Made by a program: the position numbers and the translations under genes
Shown here: piece by piece, positions 5,256 to 13,752 of the stretch
Numbering within the stretch: position 1 is the stretch's first letter
Layout of the letters: each line of letters starts with the position of its first letter
Notes under the pieces: generated by a model
Seen by the model: only the letters and a program-made list of their open reading frames with translations
The model's database searches: none
What the model was told of the DNA's origin: nothing
Source: a virus
DNA length: 23,101 bases
IMG/VR virus record: IMGVR_UViG_3300044522_000130
Span: 1 to 23,101 of that record
Direction: 5' to 3' (one strand)

Positions 5256-6361
5256 AAGTAGTAAAAGTAAGAAGTCCGTTTATAATTGAAGTAGGAGGTT
5301 ATGGGTCAACACATATTGGAAGCAAAATAATATTATCTATTTGGAATAAAGGAACAGCAGAGCCTACTTCTGGAAATGGGTATTATGAATTATCAAAATC
5401 AAATCCAAGTGCAACACAAAAAGAAACATATTACAACGTTTCTAATTATGTGAGAGAATTTATAGAAAATATAAAGCCTACTAAAATAGTAAGTTCACCA
5501 TCTTACGAAGATAATAATGAATGGGTAAATTTTAGAGTACGTAAATCTTGGGATAATGGAACAACTTATACAGAAATTTCTAATGTAGTATATGTAGGTG
5601 TTAATGGATTTACAACTTATACTCAAGGAGTTAATTCTATTATCGATAGTACAACTACTGGATTTTTATCTAATGATTTAATTTCAAAAAATATATTAAA
5701 GTCAAGTTCATCTTTAAAAAATTATGGTAATTGGATGGGTGAATTTACAGGTAGTAATTCGGTAAATATTGTTTACACTAATTTATCGAATACTTATACC
5801 ATAACTCAAACAGTAAGCGGATTGAGTGGGATATATAATTTAAAAATACCATTAACATTGCATCCAACAAATACTAATTTTCAAGACGGATGTAAATTAA
5901 CAGTTAATTATTTTAATGGTGGTACATTATTAAATTCAGATGTAGTTTTTGTCAATTCAATTGAAGAATGTAAATATACACCAGTTGAATGTACGTTTAT
6001 AAATAGATATGGAGGTTGGGAATTCCTAACATTTTTCAAAGCACAAAGTAACACAGTTACATCAAAAGGAGCAGATTACAAATTAACTCAAGCTAATATA
6101 AATTATAATCATTCAATAGGTCAATTCAAAACATTTAATCTAAATGGTAAACAAACTATAAAATTAAATACAGGTTTTGTAGATGATAATTATTCAGAAT
6201 TGATAACTGATTTATTATTATCAGAAACTGTTTTGTTAGATGGTAAACCTGTAACAGTAAAAACACAAGGAAGCGAATTAAAGACAAGTTTAAAAGATAA
6301 ACTAATAAACTACGAAATGGAATTTGAATACGCTTATAACCTTATAAATGATGTTGTATAA
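5252..6361 (+). CDS. Tail protein, probable distal-tail or minor tail component
   Basis: 369 residues, rich in beta-type alternation, Ser, Thr, Asn and aromatic residues, as in tail and baseplate structural proteins. No catalytic motif. The N-terminus MKVVKVRSPFIIEVGG is a beta strand pair; the middle holds repeated short strands with Gly-Asn turns; the end (about 290-365) has strand-rich sequence with LNGKQTIKLNTGFVDD and a closing helix. Its stop overlaps the ATG of the large tail protein (TAATG), so the two are coupled and likely act together. I recall similar proteins only as unnamed structural genes in Bacteroidota phages; the distal-tail role is inferred. Confidence 0.55.
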   Translation: MKVVKVRSPFIIEVGGYGSTHIGSKIILSIWNKGTAEPTSGNGYYELSKSNPSATQKETYYNVSNYVREFIENIKPTKIVSSPSYEDNNEWVNFRVRKSWDNGTTYTEISNVVYVGVNGFTTYTQGVNSIIDSTTTGFLSNDLISKNILKSSSSLKNYGNWMGEFTGSNSVNIVYTNLSNTYTITQTVSGLSGIYNLKIPLTLHPTNTNFQDGCKLTVNYFNGGTLLNSDVVFVNSIEECKYTPVECTFINRYGGWEFLTFFKAQSNTVTSKGADYKLTQANINYNHSIGQFKTFNLNGKQTIKLNTGFVDDNYSELITDLLLSETVLLDGKPVTVKTQGSELKTSLKDKLINYEMEFEYAYNLINDVV

Positions 6362-9300
6362 TGAAAGTAGTAGGTATATATATCCAAGATTCAGAAACTT
6401 TAGAATACAATAGAGTTGATTTATTTGATGATGAGAAAATAAGTGTTACAAGTTCTATACAAAATATAAATGATATTGCTAAAACTTATACAGACTTTAG
6501 TCAAACATTTACAGTACCAGCGACAAAACAAAACAATAAGATATTTAAACATTGGTACGATAACTCAAATGATTTTCCATTTAGTACATTAGTTAAATCT
6601 AATGCTTATATTGAAATAGATACTATACCATTTAGAAAAGGTAAGATTCAACTTGAAAGTGCAAATGTAATTGATGGTCAAGCACAAGATTATTCAATTA
6701 CTTTTATTGGAATATTGGGTAACTTAAAAGATACGTTTGCGGGTAAGTATTTAAAAGATTTAACGAGTACTGCTTACGATTTTGAGTATACTGCTGATAA
6801 TGTAGCACACGATATTTTTGGTGCTGCAGTAAGTACTGATGTAATGTTCCCATTAATAACATCAGGTAGAAGATGGAATTACGGATTAGGTAATGTTGAT
6901 GATATAAGTTTAGATACAAGTCCAATAAGATACAATGAATTATTTCCAGCTATAAGATTGAGAGCAGTTTTAAATATGATTGAAACTCAATTTGGAATTA
7001 ACTTTGATGGAACAACAGAAGAACCAAGTACTTTTTTAAGTGATGCAAGATTTACAAATGCTTATTTATATTTAAATAATGCTGAAGAATTTAAAACAGA
7101 CTTATTTCAACAAATTGATTTTACAACAAAAGGAAATTTAGAAGATTTACCGGGAGTAACTGTAAATTTAGACGAAAATTATTTTATAAGAGCAAATGGT
7201 GGAAATACAATAATTACAATTACACCTCAAACTGGATTTACAACTGTTCCTTATACTGTTAAAAGATATTTAGACGGAGAAGTTTGGACTACATACACAG
7301 ATAGCGATGGAGGTACAAGCACATTCTTTGTCAGAACTGATGCAGATAATAAAAAACATTCATTTTATATTGAAACAACTCAAAGTTTTGAATTTGAATT
7401 TCAAATACAGATGGCTCAATATGGACAAGTTAGTTACACAAAATCTGCTACTATGTCACCTCCTCAAATACTTTCATCAAATTTATCAATTATTACACAT
7501 TTCCCCGAAATAAAAATAGAAGATTTCTTTTCTGGATTATTAAAAATGTTCAATCTAACTTGTTATTCAAGTGATGGAATAAACTATACAGTAGAGCAAT
7601 TAGAAAGCTATTACAATGCTGGTTCAGACATAGACATAACAAAGTACGTATTACAAGATAAGAAGGCTTTAAATCGAGTTAAAACATATAAGAGAATAAA
7701 CTTTGAATATGAGAAGTCAGAATCATTTATAAATGTAGATTTTAATTCAAGAACTGGTATTGAATACGGTTCACTTTATTATCAAAATAATCCAATAACA
7801 GAAGGTGAAGAATATTCTGTTAAGTTACCTTTTGAAAATTTAAACTTTAGTAAATTAAGTGGATTTTTACAAGTAGGATATTGTTTAAAAACAGATTTAC
7901 AAAAGTATATTCCTAAGCCAGTAATTTTATATGATTATTCTCGTGATGGATTAACAAATTGCCCAACCGTTTATTTTTCAAATGCATTAATTGGAAATGG
8001 AAGTGGTTACAATCAATATAAAGCATTTGGTCAAGAAACTTTGGCTTATAATACAACTTACGGATTAAACTTCCCACCACAACAAAGCACACTAACATTA
8101 GAAATTATAGAAAATGGATTATACCAACAATACTATCAACAATACTTTGCTAATATATACAACTATAAAGCACGATTAATTAAATTAAGTGCTATACTAC
8201 CAACAAGTGTATTAACTACGCTTAAATTGAACGATAGTATCATTATACGTGATTCTAAATATTTAATCAATACTTATACAACAGACTTAACAACAGGATT
8301 AGTTCAATTTGAATTGTTAACAGATGAAAGAGTAAGGATAGATTTACAAGAAGTAAATACTTTTATAGGAGGTGTATCATCAACTATTTCTACAGATTCA
8401 CTTCTTGCTACAAAACTTGGCATATCAGTATCAGCAATTTCTAAATTTTCAATAGATGGTAGTAATATAAGTTGTAGAATTGAAGGAAATTATAATATAC
8501 CAGCATCAGCTTTTGCTAACAATACTAATATAACTTATTTTGATGATTCAGATGGATTAGTTAATATTATAAATAATACTGCTTTTTTTGGATGTACAGC
8601 ACTATCTTATATTGAATTTCCAAATGTTACCAATATTATATCAAGTTCAGCAGGTGGAACAGCAGGAACATTTCAAAACTGTACATCTTTAATTTCTTTT
8701 TCAACTCCTAAATTAGTTACATTAAGCGGTACTGGGTCTGCTTTTTTCGGATGTACATCATTAATATCTTTATCATTTCCTTTATCAAATACAAGTATTC
8801 CAACAACTACTTTTTATAATTGTTCATCATTAACTTTGGTAGATATTAATATTAATGGAAATGTTGGTGTCCTTGCTTTTGCAGGTACAAAAATAACAAG
8901 TATTAACTTATCGAATGCTACAAGTATAGGGAATGATTGTTTTAATAGTGTGACTACTTTAGTTGGTGCAATAAATGCTAATTTATGTACAAATTTAGGT
9001 AGCAATTCTTTTAAAAACACAAGAATTACAAGTATATCGTTAAACTTATTAACTCATATAAACGTTAGAGCTTTTTACGACTGTATATCACTAACTTCTA
9101 TTTCTATTCCAGAAGTATTGACAATAGATAGCTCGAATGCAGGTGGAACAGCAGGAACATTTCAAAACTGTACATCTTTGACATCTTTTATAGCTCCTAA
9201 ATTGACTACAATACAAAATAATGGATATTTTTTATTGGCAAGTTGTTCAAGTATAAACACTATATCAATGCCTGCACTTACAACATTAGGTGGAACAGTT

Positions 9301-9444
9301 GGTGATAATTATATTTTTTATCTTATAAAAACAGGATGTACAATAACAGTCCCTATCGCTTTTCAAACTAATAATAGTGGTAGTCCTGATGGAGATTTAC
9401 AATATGCAATAACAACAAGAGGAGCTACAGTAACATATATATAA
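6361..9444 (+). CDS. Large tail protein with C-terminal BspA-type leucine-rich repeats
   Basis: 1027 residues. Residues 1-690 form a beta-rich structural region with no catalytic motif, consistent with a tail tip or baseplate hub component. From about residue 693 to 1000 there are repeated units with the pattern F-x2-C-T-S-L followed by x4-P and a strand ending near I or L, the BspA/LRR_5 type of leucine-rich repeat known from surface proteins of Bacteroidota and others. The C-terminus (GDLQYAITTRGATVTYI) looks like a short capping strand. Two repeats share a 41-base exact copy. By inference the repeat region projects from the tail and binds a host surface molecule. The gene lies upstream of the tape measure, unlike the usual siphovirus order in which tail-tip genes follow it. 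Confidence 0.75.
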   Translation: MKVVGIYIQDSETLEYNRVDLFDDEKISVTSSIQNINDIAKTYTDFSQTFTVPATKQNNKIFKHWYDNSNDFPFSTLVKSNAYIEIDTIPFRKGKIQLESANVIDGQAQDYSITFIGILGNLKDTFAGKYLKDLTSTAYDFEYTADNVAHDIFGAAVSTDVMFPLITSGRRWNYGLGNVDDISLDTSPIRYNELFPAIRLRAVLNMIETQFGINFDGTTEEPSTFLSDARFTNAYLYLNNAEEFKTDLFQQIDFTTKGNLEDLPGVTVNLDENYFIRANGGNTIITITPQTGFTTVPYTVKRYLDGEVWTTYTDSDGGTSTFFVRTDADNKKHSFYIETTQSFEFEFQIQMAQYGQVSYTKSATMSPPQILSSNLSIITHFPEIKIEDFFSGLLKMFNLTCYSSDGINYTVEQLESYYNAGSDIDITKYVLQDKKALNRVKTYKRINFEYEKSESFINVDFNSRTGIEYGSLYYQNNPITEGEEYSVKLPFENLNFSKLSGFLQVGYCLKTDLQKYIPKPVILYDYSRDGLTNCPTVYFSNALIGNGSGYNQYKAFGQETLAYNTTYGLNFPPQQSTLTLEIIENGLYQQYYQQYFANIYNYKARLIKLSAILPTSVLTTLKLNDSIIIRDSKYLINTYTTDLTTGLVQFELLTDERVRIDLQEVNTFIGGVSSTISTDSLLATKLGISVSAISKFSIDGSNISCRIEGNYNIPASAFANNTNITYFDDSDGLVNIINNTAFFGCTALSYIEFPNVTNIISSSAGGTAGTFQNCTSLISFSTPKLVTLSGTGSAFFGCTSLISLSFPLSNTSIPTTTFYNCSSLTLVDININGNVGVLAFAGTKITSINLSNATSIGNDCFNSVTTLVGAINANLCTNLGSNSFKNTRITSISLNLLTHINVRAFYDCISLTSISIPEVLTIDSSNAGGTAGTFQNCTSLTSFIAPKLTTIQNNGYFLLASCSSINTISMPALTTLGGTVGDNYIFYLIKTGCTITVPIAFQTNNSGSPDGDLQYAITTRGATVTYI
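8650..8690 (+). repeat. 41-base direct repeat, copy 1, in leucine-rich repeat region
   Basis: This 41-base segment recurs exactly at 9139-9179. Both copies encode the AGGTAGTFQNCTSL repeat core in the same frame. Neighbouring repeats have diverged, so exact identity points to recent duplication or gene conversion. Confidence 0.85.
9139..9179 (+). repeat. 41-base direct repeat, copy 2, in leucine-rich repeat region
   Basis: Exact copy of 8650-8690, 489 bases downstream and in frame (489 is divisible by three), so recombination between the copies would remove or add 163 residues without breaking the gene. Confidence 0.85.
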
Positions 9445-9456
9445 AACACTAAAACA

Positions 9457-9615
9457 ATGATAAAGCACATATTAGATTTATTAGCATTAGATGAATTTTA
9501 CGGACAAAGTAAATTGATTGAAATAGCTAAAGGAAAATATCAAAGACCAACAACATTAAAACAAGGATTTAACCAAATCAAAAGAGAAATAAAATGGCTG
9601 AAAAGAAAACAATAG
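9457..9615 (+). CDS. Small basic protein upstream of tape measure, 52 residues
   Basis: A frame translated by hand. It starts 12 bases after the large tail gene and overlaps the tape measure start by 22 bases. The product is helical and lysine-rich with a hydrophobic first helix (IKHILDLLALDEFYG) and a basic end (about residues 38-52). The overlap suggests coupling with the tape measure. No family is recognised; a minor assembly role is possible. Confidence 0.5.
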   Translation: MIKHILDLLALDEFYGQSKLIEIAKGKYQRPTTLKQGFNQIKREIKWLKRKQ

Positions 9616-11591
9616 AGTTAGAAATAAAATCTAATTTAAATGTTGCAGAAAAACAATTAAAAGATTTAGGAGATGCCATTAAAATAGTAGATAAAGAAGC
9701 TACTAATCTTGATGCTACATTTGAAGAAATTTATGGTGATATAAAACCATTAACTGCTCAAATGGGTGAATTGGAAGATAGACTTTATGAACTTGCTAAA
9801 GCAGGAAAACAAAATACTAAAGAATATCAAGATTTATTAAGAGAGGTAGGAAAATATAAAAGAATACAACAAGAAACAGATAAAGTTGTAGATGCTGCTG
9901 CACAAACAATGAGCAGTAAATTATCAGGGTCTTTAAATGCTGCTGCTGGAGGTTTTTCTTTAGTACAAGGTTCGATGGCTTTGTTTGGTGCTGAAAGTAC
10001 ACAAGTTGAAGAAGCTATTTTAAAAGTTCAAGCAGCTATGGCTATAAGTCAAGGTGTTCAAACTATTCAAGAAGGTGCTAAAAGTGTTACTGCTTTAGGC
10101 AATTCAGTTAAAAGTTATACAATAGTACAAAAAATTATTACTGCTGGACAATGGTTATGGAATGCTGCTATGTCTGCAAATCCAATAGGATTACTTATTG
10201 CAGGTATTGCTGCTTTAATTGCAGGAGGTATTGCCTTAACAAATTATTTTAAATCAAATGCAATAGCAGCAGAAAAAAATGCTGCATCTATTAAAGCAAA
10301 TAAAACTGCATTAGAAAGTCAATCTAAAGCTGCTGATAGTGCTTCTAAATCATTACAAACAAATTATAATTACCAATTAGAAATGGCTAAAGCAACAGGT
10401 GCTTCTACTGCTGCAATTAGAAAATTAGAATTAAAATTAATAGATGAAAAAATAGCTTTTGCTGATTCAAGTAGAGAGATAGCTAAAAACACATACCATA
10501 AAAATTTAAATGCTTTAGCAAGTTTAAAAGCAGCAGATGCTGATGAAGAACAAATAAAATTACAAGAAGAAATAACAAGAAAATCATTAGAAGAATTTGG
10601 TAAACAAACCAAAAATTTAAATGATGCAAATGCTGAAAAGGGTAATATAATTAGAAAGCAAAATGTAGAAATAAGACAAGAGCAAACTAATCATAATAAC
10701 GAATTAAGAAATAAAAATAAAGAAGCATCAACAAAAGCAAAAGAAGATGCTATTGCTGCTGCAAAAGAATTAGAAGAAGAACGCCAAGCATTAATAGGTA
10801 AACAAGGTGAAAGAGCAAGAGATGAATACGAAGCATCTGAAAAATTAATTAAAGATGCAAAAAAAGCAAATGAAGATGCTTTAAAAACTGAAAACCAAAT
10901 AAAGGTTGAAAAAGAAAATGCTGATTTTGAATTAAAAAAACAAAGTTTATTACAAAAAGGGTTGTCTATTGAAGAAATAGAAAAAGAACATAAAAGAAAA
11001 TTAGCTGAATTAGATACCGAATATTTTGCAAGTGAAGCAGATAAAGGTATTAAAAGTACTGCTGATGCAAAAGCACAGTCAGACGCTAAAATTGCAATAG
11101 CTCAAAAAGAAAAAGAAGGAAGAATACAAGCTGCTGATGCTGCTGCAAATACATTATCTGGATTATCTGAATTATTAGGTAAAGAAACTGCTGCTGGAAA
11201 AGCTGCTGCTGTAGCAAGTGCAACTATTAACACTTTTAGTTCTGCTCAAAAGGCTTATGATTCTACAGTTGGTATTCCATTTGTAGGTCCTGTTTTAGCA
11301 CCTATTAATGCAGGTTTAGCTATTGCTGCTGGTATTAAAAATGTTAAATCTATTTTAGCGGTTAAAACTCCGGGAGGCGGAGGCGGTTCTGCTCCAAGTG
11401 GTGGTGGTGGAGGTGCTTCTACTCCTGCTGCTCCTGCATTTAACGTAGTAGGTGCAAGTCCAACAAATCAAATTGCTCAAACAATAGCAAATCAACAACA
11501 ACAGCCTATAAAGGCTTATGTAGTTTCTAATGATGTTACAACTGCTCAAAGTTTAGACAGAAATATAATTTCAAGTGCTTCAATAGGATAA
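9594..11591 (+). CDS. Tail tape measure protein
   Basis: 665 residues. It begins with a long coiled-coil region (about 15-110), then Ala/Gly-rich amphipathic segments, a strongly hydrophobic double helix containing NPIGLLIAGIAALIAGGIAL around residues 197-216, a long charged coiled coil (about 350-500), another Ala-rich stretch and a flexible Gly-rich linker near 590-610. A compact end (QQQQPIKAYVVSNDV and following) closes it and is like the C-termini of tape measure proteins in Bacteroidota phages as I recall them. This mix of coils and hydrophobic segments is diagnostic of tape measures, which set tail length and can enter the membrane during DNA injection. Short for the family, so it predicts a short siphovirus tail, perhaps near 100 nm by the usual 1.5 angstrom per residue rule. 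The start overlaps the preceding small gene. Confidence 0.9.
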   Translation: MAEKKTIELEIKSNLNVAEKQLKDLGDAIKIVDKEATNLDATFEEIYGDIKPLTAQMGELEDRLYELAKAGKQNTKEYQDLLREVGKYKRIQQETDKVVDAAAQTMSSKLSGSLNAAAGGFSLVQGSMALFGAESTQVEEAILKVQAAMAISQGVQTIQEGAKSVTALGNSVKSYTIVQKIITAGQWLWNAAMSANPIGLLIAGIAALIAGGIALTNYFKSNAIAAEKNAASIKANKTALESQSKAADSASKSLQTNYNYQLEMAKATGASTAAIRKLELKLIDEKIAFADSSREIAKNTYHKNLNALASLKAADADEEQIKLQEEITRKSLEEFGKQTKNLNDANAEKGNIIRKQNVEIRQEQTNHNNELRNKNKEASTKAKEDAIAAAKELEEERQALIGKQGERARDEYEASEKLIKDAKKANEDALKTENQIKVEKENADFELKKQSLLQKGLSIEEIEKEHKRKLAELDTEYFASEADKGIKSTADAKAQSDAKIAIAQKEKEGRIQAADAAANTLSGLSELLGKETAAGKAAAVASATINTFSSAQKAYDSTVGIPFVGPVLAPINAGLAIAAGIKNVKSILAVKTPGGGGGSAPSGGGGGASTPAAPAFNVVGASPTNQIAQTIANQQQQPIKAYVVSNDVTTAQSLDRNIISSASIG

Positions 11592-11630
11592 ACAAAATAA
11601 ATATAAATTAATTATAATTAAAAAAATAAT

Positions 11631-12530
11631 ATGAGAATAGTTGAATTAATAATAGACGAAACTGAAAAGTTAAACGGAATAGAAGCGGTATCAATAGTTG
11701 AATTTCCTGCAATAGAATCTAACTTTATTGCTTTGAGTGAACATTTAGAGCTTGCTAAAGTTGACGATGAAAAGAAAATTTTAATGGGTGCTGCATTAAT
11801 ACCAAATAAAAACATTTACCGTAAAAATGGCGATGATGAATATTATATATTCTTTTCAAATGATACAGTAAGAAAAGCAAGTGAATTATTCTTAATGAAT
11901 AGCAATCAAAACAATGCAACATTAGAACACGAAAAGAAACTAAAAGATTTAAGTGTAGTTGAATCTTGGATAGTTGAAGATACTGAAATGGATAAGTCTA
12001 AAAAGTATGGTTTAAATGCTCCTGTAGGTACTTGGATGGTATCTATGAAAGTTAATAATGATGCTATATGGAATGACTTTGTAAAGACCGGAAAGGTTAA
12101 AGGATTTTCAATCGAAGGATATTTTTCGGACAAATTAGAAATGAGTTTAAATTTAAATAAAAAAGAAATGGAAAAAAATGTTATGATTGAAAAGATTAAA
12201 TCTTTAATTGAAAAAAGTGAATTAAAGAATCAAAAAGTAGAATTAGCAACTATAACTTCAATAGTTAAAGAAAGAGAAAAAATTGCAGATGATTATTTAA
12301 AAGCACAAGGTATAGCAAGTAATGCAACAGGTCAATTAGATGCTATATTGAAAAACATAAAACTTAAAGCTACTTCAAATTTAAGTTCAATAGAAGAAGC
12401 TAAAAAACAAGTTAAAGATTTAGGAATCGAAAATCCAAAAGAATTAATTGACGCTGAAACAAGTGCAAAAAATTATATTAAAAGAACAGATGAATTTTTA
12501 AAGTTAGTAACTACACTTGGAAATTTTTAA
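11631..12530 (+). CDS. XkdF-like capsid maturation protease with scaffold-like C-terminus
   Basis: 299 residues. The first 170 resemble the XkdF family of putative phage serine proteases: an N-terminal strand pattern with VEFPAIES, His100 in the segment ATLEHEKKL, the VVESWIVED strand, the GLNAPVGTWMVSMKV segment, and Ser160 in GFSIEGYF. His and Ser are the expected catalytic pair by comparison with prohead proteases. From about residue 187 the protein is helical and contains KSELKNQKVELA at 195-206, a domain also found in the gene at 12789 and in the broken gene at 15419. Proteases fused to scaffold-like tails are known in HK97-type phages, so this may release or process scaffold during head maturation. 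It is preceded by an A/T-rich leader. Confidence 0.75.
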   Translation: MRIVELIIDETEKLNGIEAVSIVEFPAIESNFIALSEHLELAKVDDEKKILMGAALIPNKNIYRKNGDDEYYIFFSNDTVRKASELFLMNSNQNNATLEHEKKLKDLSVVESWIVEDTEMDKSKKYGLNAPVGTWMVSMKVNNDAIWNDFVKTGKVKGFSIEGYFSDKLEMSLNLNKKEMEKNVMIEKIKSLIEKSELKNQKVELATITSIVKEREKIADDYLKAQGIASNATGQLDAILKNIKLKATSNLSSIEEAKKQVKDLGIENPKELIDAETSAKNYIKRTDEFLKLVTTLGNF

Positions 12531-12538
12531 AAAAAATA

Positions 12539-12742
12539 ATGCTGAAATTAATAAATAAAATTATGGGAAAAACAAGTTCACCAACAGGTGGTAATAGAGG
12601 TTGCTTATGCAAAGATGGTAAATACTCGCAAAAATGTTGCAATGGAGAATTATCAGAACAAGGAATAGGAACTTTAGTTGGAGGTTCTACTGCAGTAGTT
12701 AGAGATGGAGCAGGAAATATAATTTCAACAAGAACAACGTAA
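12539..12742 (+). CDS. SEC-C-like zinc-binding small protein
   Basis: 67 residues. The core GCLCKDGKYSQKCC (residues 21-34) has the spacing C-x-C-x8-C-C of the SEC-C zinc motif found at the end of SecA and in other proteins. After it comes a GIGTLVGGSTAVV stretch and a short strand. A second ATG at 12563 (residue 9) would also keep the whole motif; I list the first. It lies between the protease and the scaffold-like genes, so it may be a small head-assembly factor. Similar proteins occur next to capsid genes in Bacteroidota phages. Function unknown; the metal-binding call is inference from spacing. Confidence 0.6.
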   Translation: MLKLINKIMGKTSSPTGGNRGCLCKDGKYSQKCCNGELSEQGIGTLVGGSTAVVRDGAGNIISTRTT

Positions 12743-12763
12743 TTTATAACAAAGTGTTATAAA
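12743..12763 (+). promoter_or_regulatory. Perfect 9-bp inverted repeat in intergenic region
   Basis: TTTATAACA and TGTTATAAA flank a three-base AAG spacer, directly after the stop of the previous gene and 25 bases before the next ATG. It lacks a T-run, so it is not an intrinsic terminator. It could be a protein-binding operator or an RNA processing or stabilising hairpin. Confidence 0.45.
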
Positions 12764-12788
12764 AATAATTATAATAAAAAATAATAAT

Positions 12789-13175
12789 ATGACAACTGAA
12801 AAATTAGTAAACGAGGCTTTGTTTGGAAAAACAGAATTAGCAAGTTTAAAAGTAGAATTAGCTTTAACAGATGCTATTAAAAAATATACTGCTGGTTACA
12901 AAAAATATAATGATGAAGGTTTAGGTTTAACTCAAAAAGGACAAAGAATAAAAGCAGAATTAAATGAAATTATTTCTGCTATGTTAAAATGGAGAGAATT
13001 AGGAGATAGTATTGCTAATGATATGTTACCTGAATTTAAAAAAATAGAAAATGCTGCAAAAGAATTAGGTATTGATGTTAAAACTATTCCTGATTATAAA
13101 GACGCTAATGATGCTTTTGTAAAATATTCAATGTTTGCAAGTAAAATGGAAGCTGAAGCAAACAAATTAAAATAA
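12789..13175 (+). CDS. Scaffold-like helical protein, intact copy of the KTEL domain
   Basis: 128 residues, almost entirely helical and charged, with KTELASLKVELA at 14-25 and a second conserved-looking part, AKELGIDVKTIPDYKDAND, near residues 90-108. Both parts match the C-terminus of the protease at 11631 and the interrupted gene at 15419. It sits between the protease and the capsid gene, where scaffold genes usually lie. No catalytic motif is present. It may be a free scaffold or a capsid-associated internal protein. The homology among the three copies is visible by eye; the function is inferred from position. Confidence 0.6.
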   Translation: MTTEKLVNEALFGKTELASLKVELALTDAIKKYTAGYKKYNDEGLGLTQKGQRIKAELNEIISAMLKWRELGDSIANDMLPEFKKIENAAKELGIDVKTIPDYKDANDAFVKYSMFASKMEAEANKLK

Positions 13176-13193
13176 AACTTTAAATAAGTAAAT

Positions 13194-13739
13194 ATGAATG
13201 TAATTAATGAAATCAAAACTCTTTTGGGTATGGAAGTTAAACTTGCTCAAATGAAACTTAAAGATGGAGTTACTGTTATAGAAGCAGATGCTTTTGAAAT
13301 GGATAACAATGTTTTTATTGTAAACGGTGAGGAAAAAATTCCTGTACCTGTTGGAGAATACGAACTTGAAGATGGAATGATTTTAGTTGTAGCAGTAGAA
13401 GGTATTATTGCTGAAATTAAAGAACCTGTTGCAGAAGTTGAAGAAGCTCCTGAAGTAGAAGAAGAAGTTGAAGCACAAGCTGCTACACCTGCTACTCCTA
13501 AAAGAATTGTTGAATCAGTTTCTAAAGAAATGTTCTTTTCTGAAATTGAAAAACTACGTACTGAAATTGCTGAATTAAAATTAAGCAAAGAAGTTGTTAA
13601 AGAAGAATTAAGTTCTGATGTTGTTGTTGAACCATTAACACATTCACCTGAAGTTAAATCTGAATTAAAATTAAATAAAATATCAACTAATCGCCAAATG
13701 ACTACACAAGATATAGTTATGGCAAAACTTTTTAACTAA
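13194..13739 (+). CDS. Scaffold-like or capsid assembly protein
   Basis: 181 residues in three parts. A first helix contains LGMEVKLAQMKLKDG (about 11-25), weakly like the KTEL motif of its neighbours. A small beta domain follows (about 23-78) with GVTVIEADAFE, VFIVNGEEKIPVPVGEYELEDG and VEGIIAEIK. Then comes a Glu/Pro/Ala-rich linker (about 80-105) and a helical C-terminus (about 112-140) with a short conserved-looking end. Proteins of this design lie directly before the major capsid gene in Bacteroidota phages. An acidic linker and coiled end suit a scaffold. The beta domain could bind capsid or serve as a decoration fold. The 13-base spacing to the capsid gene fits co-expression. Confidence 0.6.
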   Translation: MNVINEIKTLLGMEVKLAQMKLKDGVTVIEADAFEMDNNVFIVNGEEKIPVPVGEYELEDGMILVVAVEGIIAEIKEPVAEVEEAPEVEEEVEAQAATPATPKRIVESVSKEMFFSEIEKLRTEIAELKLSKEVVKEELSSDVVVEPLTHSPEVKSELKLNKISTNRQMTTQDIVMAKLFN

Positions 13740-13752
13740 AAAAATTTAAATT

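Noticed and set aside
7307-7513. Plus-strand frame inside the large tail gene in another frame
   Set aside because: No leader, no coupled neighbours, and fully covered by a convincing gene; not protein-like.
10370-10612. Minus-strand frame opposite the tape measure
   Set aside because: Antisense to a long, clearly coding gene; composition is what reverse reading of an Ala/Lys/Glu-rich coiled coil gives. The same holds for the shorter antisense frames in this gene.
13247-13588. Minus-strand frame of 113 residues opposite the scaffold-like gene
   Set aside because: It is antisense to a well-supported gene, is rich in Ser, Thr and Ile as expected for reverse reading of Glu/Val/Ala-rich codons, and has no leader or coupled neighbours.
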